A DNA stretch of 64,000 bases from positions 3,281,501-3,345,500 of the forward strand of contig NZ_CP013118.1 in assembly GCF_001443605.1 (NCBI RefSeq), read 5' to 3'. The DNA comes from Salinivirga cyanobacteriivorans (GTDB taxonomy: Bacteria > Bacteroidota > Bacteroidia > Bacteroidales > Salinivirgaceae). The notes below the pieces were generated by a model. The model did no database searches, was not told the origin of the DNA, and saw only the letters and a program-made list of their open reading frames with translations. Position numbers and translations under genes: made by a program. Positions 61,560 to 64,000 of the stretch are shown one piece after another. Within the stretch, counting starts at the first letter, position 1; each line of letters opens with the position of its first letter.

Positions 61560-61587
61560 ATGACCATTGAGAATTAAAAATAAACAT

Positions 61588-63501
61588 ATGAAACAAAAAC
61601 CTAAATTAAGTTTTTGGCAGATTTGGAATATGAGTTTCGGTTTTCTTGGGATTCAATTCGGATTTGCCTTACAGAATGCCAATGTTAGTCGTATTTTTGA
61701 AACATTGGGCGCAAACATCGATAATATTCCAATACTTTGGATTGCTGCACCCGTAACAGGTTTAATTGTGCAGCCAATTATCGGACATTGGAGCGATAAA
61801 ACATGGTGTCGTTTAGGCCGCCGAAGGCCTTTCTTTTTAATAGGCGCAATACTAGCCTCACTGGCATTGCTTGTAATGCCAAATTCACCTGTTTTGTGGG
61901 TTGCCGCAGGTATGCTTTGGATCATGGATGCATCTATCAATATTTCCATGGAACCATTCAGAGCTTTTGTGGGTGATAATTTACCATCATCGCAGCGCAC
62001 TACAGGTTTCGCTATGCAGAGTTTTTTCATCGGTACCGGAGCAGTAATTGCTTCGCTACTTCCTTATATGATGACCAACTGGTTTGGCTTTTCAAATACT
62101 GCACCTGAAGGGGTAATTCCCGATTCAGTGAAGTTTTCTTTTTATGTTGGTGGTGCCGTGTTTTTCCTTGCCGTGCTATGGACCGTGATACGCTCCAAAG
62201 AATATTCGCCGGAAGAACTTAAGGAATTTGAAGATCATAGCGAGGATGTGTGCGAGGATGATCATGCAGAAGCAGGCCCTGCAATTAAAGTTTCATTAAG
62301 AACAGGAATTATTTCCTTCCTTTTCGGGGGCTTATTAAGTTTGCTGTTTGTTTATGTGCATGTCGAAAAAGAGGTATTTATCCTCTCTTTTGGTTTAATG
62401 GCTTTTGGCTTGCTCGAAGCTTTGTCGGCGCTATTACAACATCGGAAAGTTAGAAATGGCTACACTTCTATTTTTAACGACCTGAATAATATGCCACTTA
62501 CAATGAAGCAACTCGCAGTTGTTCAGTTTTTCTCCTGGTTTGCATTATTTGCCATGTGGATTTATACCACCAATGGCGTTACGGCCGATAAGTACGATAT
62601 GGAAGTAGACCAGAATATGGTTAAATTTTTAAGTACACAATTGGACGAACTTGAAAACAAGGATAAAATAAATTCTGGCAGGGCCACAGAAATCAGAGAA
62701 GAGCTGAAAAAATATCGGGCACACCTGAATAATGATGAAAAAGCTTCAGCAAAAGTCAACCTGGTTAAATTTTATCTTAGCGATCATATTTTAAAGGAAA
62801 AAGAAGTAGTTGAAACACTGCAAAATCAGTTTGAAAGTGCCAGGAATAAATCAGGTGACGAGCGCATTGCAAGTGTATTGAAAGAACTTGAGCGGCAAGA
62901 AAAAAGTAAGACACCTGATATACCCTACGAAGCACTTAAACAGGTAAATCAACTGGCTGGTGAAGGGCTTGTAACATTGCCCCAAAATATGGATGGTAAG
63001 TTCACATTTTTTACCCGGTTAAAAGAAATACGAAAAAATTATAATGATGGAGCTGATTGGGTTGGAGTAGGTTTTGGCGTTTATAATGGATTTGCAGCCG
63101 TGTTTGCATTTTTCTTAATGTTTTTGTCGCGCATCACCACACGTAAGATAACCCACATGATATCCTTACTTGTCGGCGGACTCAGCTATTTGGCTGTTTT
63201 CTGGATTCAGGATACATCATGGTTATTGCTGCTTCCTTTTGTTGGTATAGGTTTAGCGTGGGCAAGTATTTTGGCTATCCCTTATGCCATTTTAACCGGA
63301 TCACTTCCCCAGAATAAAATGGGTGTGTATATGGGAATTTTTAATTTTTTCCTGGTAATACCACAAATTTTGGCAGCAAGTCTTCTTGGTTTTATGGTTA
63401 AATTCTGGTTCGATGAAAAAGCAATTTATGCATTGGTACTGGGAGGTATAGCTCTGTTACTTGCAGCTGTATCTGTACTTTTTGTAAAAGATGAGGACTA
63501 G
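61588..63501 (+). CDS. MFS sugar (probably maltose) transporter with large loop insertion
   Basis: 637 residues from ATG 61588. About 12 membrane segments with SLC45/GPH-like features: [53 protein letters not shown] (cytoplasmic loop 2-3), [16 protein letters not shown] and a closing [31 protein letters not shown]. After TM7 ([15 protein letters not shown]) residues about 335-490 form a charged helical region before the usual [16 protein letters not shown]; relatives are around 450-500 residues, so about 130 residues are extra. By location it carries maltose across the inner membrane to GH65. No GNAT or enzyme domain is recognised in the insert. Confidence 0.9.
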   Translation: MKQKPKLSFWQIWNMSFGFLGIQFGFALQNANVSRIFETLGANIDNIPILWIAAPVTGLIVQPIIGHWSDKTWCRLGRRRPFFLIGAILASLALLVMPNSPVLWVAAGMLWIMDASINISMEPFRAFVGDNLPSSQRTTGFAMQSFFIGTGAVIASLLPYMMTNWFGFSNTAPEGVIPDSVKFSFYVGGAVFFLAVLWTVIRSKEYSPEELKEFEDHSEDVCEDDHAEAGPAIKVSLRTGIISFLFGGLLSLLFVYVHVEKEVFILSFGLMAFGLLEALSALLQHRKVRNGYTSIFNDLNNMPLTMKQLAVVQFFSWFALFAMWIYTTNGVTADKYDMEVDQNMVKFLSTQLDELENKDKINSGRATEIREELKKYRAHLNNDEKASAKVNLVKFYLSDHILKEKEVVETLQNQFESARNKSGDERIASVLKELERQEKSKTPDIPYEALKQVNQLAGEGLVTLPQNMDGKFTFFTRLKEIRKNYNDGADWVGVGFGVYNGFAAVFAFFLMFLSRITTRKITHMISLLVGGLSYLAVFWIQDTSWLLLLPFVGIGLAWASILAIPYAILTGSLPQNKMGVYMGIFNFFLVIPQILAASLLGFMVKFWFDEKAIYALVLGGIALLLAAVSVLFVKDED

Positions 63502-63542
63502 TTTGTTTTAAATCAGAAAGCTGAATAAGCAAAATATAGAGA

Positions 63543-63581
63543 AGATCCCGGTAGCAGGAAGGTTGCTACCGGGATCTTTTT
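63543..63581. terminator. Strong terminator between the MFS and TonB receptor genes
   Basis: A 14-bp stem (63543-63556 with 63564-63577) with a 7-nt loop, followed by TTTTT on the plus strand. The minus-strand gene ends right beside it at 63580, so it may serve both genes, with the T run better for the plus strand. Confidence 0.85.
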
Positions 63582-64000
63582 ATTTGTAATTTATCCTAAA
63601 ATTTGCACCTATTATCAACCAGCGGCCGGGTTGTGGTATATTGGCAATATCATAATAGCTTTTATCCAAAAGGTTTGAAATACTACTGTAAAACTCCCAT
63701 TTATTGTATTTGTACGATATTTTCAGGTTTACAAGCCAGAAAGGTTTAAAAGGCACATCTGTGTTGTAATTACCGTTTTCGTATGCGTTGTAGGAGCCAT
63801 TTCTGTCCTGGTACCTAATTCCCCAGCTTGCCCTGAAGTTTTTGTATAGCTTATGTTTAAGCCTGATTGTGAATTTATGCTTTAGGTTGTCTGCTACATA
63901 TTTAGTTTCTACATTTTCACCCGAAGCATTAATATCAGTATAGGCATAGTTTAAATTGATTAATGATACAGGGCTTGCTTCCCAAAATTCGTTTAAATGC
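63580..64000 (-). CDS. TonB-dependent receptor, C-terminal part
   Basis: The minus-strand frame ending at TAA (63582-63580) is open to the window edge for 140 codons. It reads alternating beta-strand sequence typical of an outer membrane barrel: SLINLNYAYTDINASG, HKFTIRLKHKLYK, FRASWGIRYQDRNGSY, WLVNLKISYKYNKWEFYSS, ISNLLDKSYYDIANIPQPGRW, and the final LIIGANFRINYK. The NLLDKSYYD and QPGR.W…G segments are typical of TonB-dependent receptor C-termini (cobalamin or siderophore type) and differ from SusC ends. Substrate unknown; most of the gene is outside. Confidence 0.85.
   Translation of the reverse strand, partial: HLNEFWEASPVSLINLNYAYTDINASGENVETKYVADNLKHKFTIRLKHKLYKNFRASWGIRYQDRNGSYNAYENGNYNTDVPFKPFWLVNLKISYKYNKWEFYSSISNLLDKSYYDIANIPQPGRWLIIGANFRINYK

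Overview
The window looks like a chromosomal segment of a Bacteroidota bacterium, probably a Marinilabiliales/Bacteroidales-type heterotroph. The signs are five proteins ending in a type IX secretion (Por) sorting domain, a SusC/SusD starch locus, lipoproteins in place of periplasmic binding proteins, no Shine-Dalgarno sites before most genes, and promoters of the form TTG-N19-TAnnTTTG. GC content is moderate to low and genes are tightly packed.

Layout. 1-1855: end of a purine-catabolism cluster (partial YgeY-type M20 hydrolase, XdhC-type molybdoenzyme maturation factor, guanine deaminase). 1942-8752: complete tryptophan operon trpEGDCFBA. 8941-13275: two paralogous type IX cargo genes, the first split by an IS1595-type insertion sequence whose 8-bp target duplication is still perfect. 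13408-17581 (minus): aromatic operon encoding an aminotransferase, prephenate dehydrogenase, a DAHP synthase/chorismate mutase fusion and chorismate synthase. 17981-23864: a membrane protein, argB-argD-argC-argJ and a HAD phosphatase. 24173-32275: a TetR-controlled multidrug ABC efflux operon (TolC, HlyD lipoprotein, two ATPases, two permeases), interrupted by two four-helix-bundle genes and by 7-bp satellite arrays. 32553-35291: a multi-domain type IX cargo protein. 35428-59543 (minus): a large alpha-glucan utilisation locus. 59944-63501: its LacI-type regulator and a sugar MFS transporter. 63580-64000 (minus): the C-terminal end of another TonB-dependent receptor.

Most notable observation. 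The trp operon and the divergently oriented aromatic operon are each preceded by two complete leader-peptide attenuators in series. The trp leaders encode WHWH, then WWWHIW. The aromatic leaders encode YYWSFYYF, then YYYWYYY. Each leader is followed by its own intrinsic terminator. Both operons start from a promoter with the same geometry (TTG-N19-TAGTTTTG), only 7-12 nt upstream of the first leader ATG. Base pairings of the classical 1:2 / 2:3 / 3:4 kind can be read directly, best in the first aromatic leader. The pathways are linked: DAHP synthase and chorismate synthase supply chorismate to TrpE/TrpG, and the leaders sense the end products.

Starch locus logic. Two type IX-secreted enzymes (GH13, GH31) attack alpha-glucan outside the cell. 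SusC/D/E capture and import oligosaccharides. Two lipoprotein GH13s and two neopullulanase-like GH13s trim them. The MFS carrier takes maltose across the inner membrane, and cytoplasmic GH65 phosphorolyses it. No beta-phosphoglucomutase is found beside GH65. A LacI-type operator lies upstream of the susC -33 box, which suggests activation rather than repression.

Other structures worth attention: a 96-bp element with inverted ends present twice (one copy breaks a four-helix-bundle gene, the other sits just before the MFS start), a 179-bp near-identical block shared by the two type IX paralogues, and an unusual insertion of about 130 residues in the MFS carrier.
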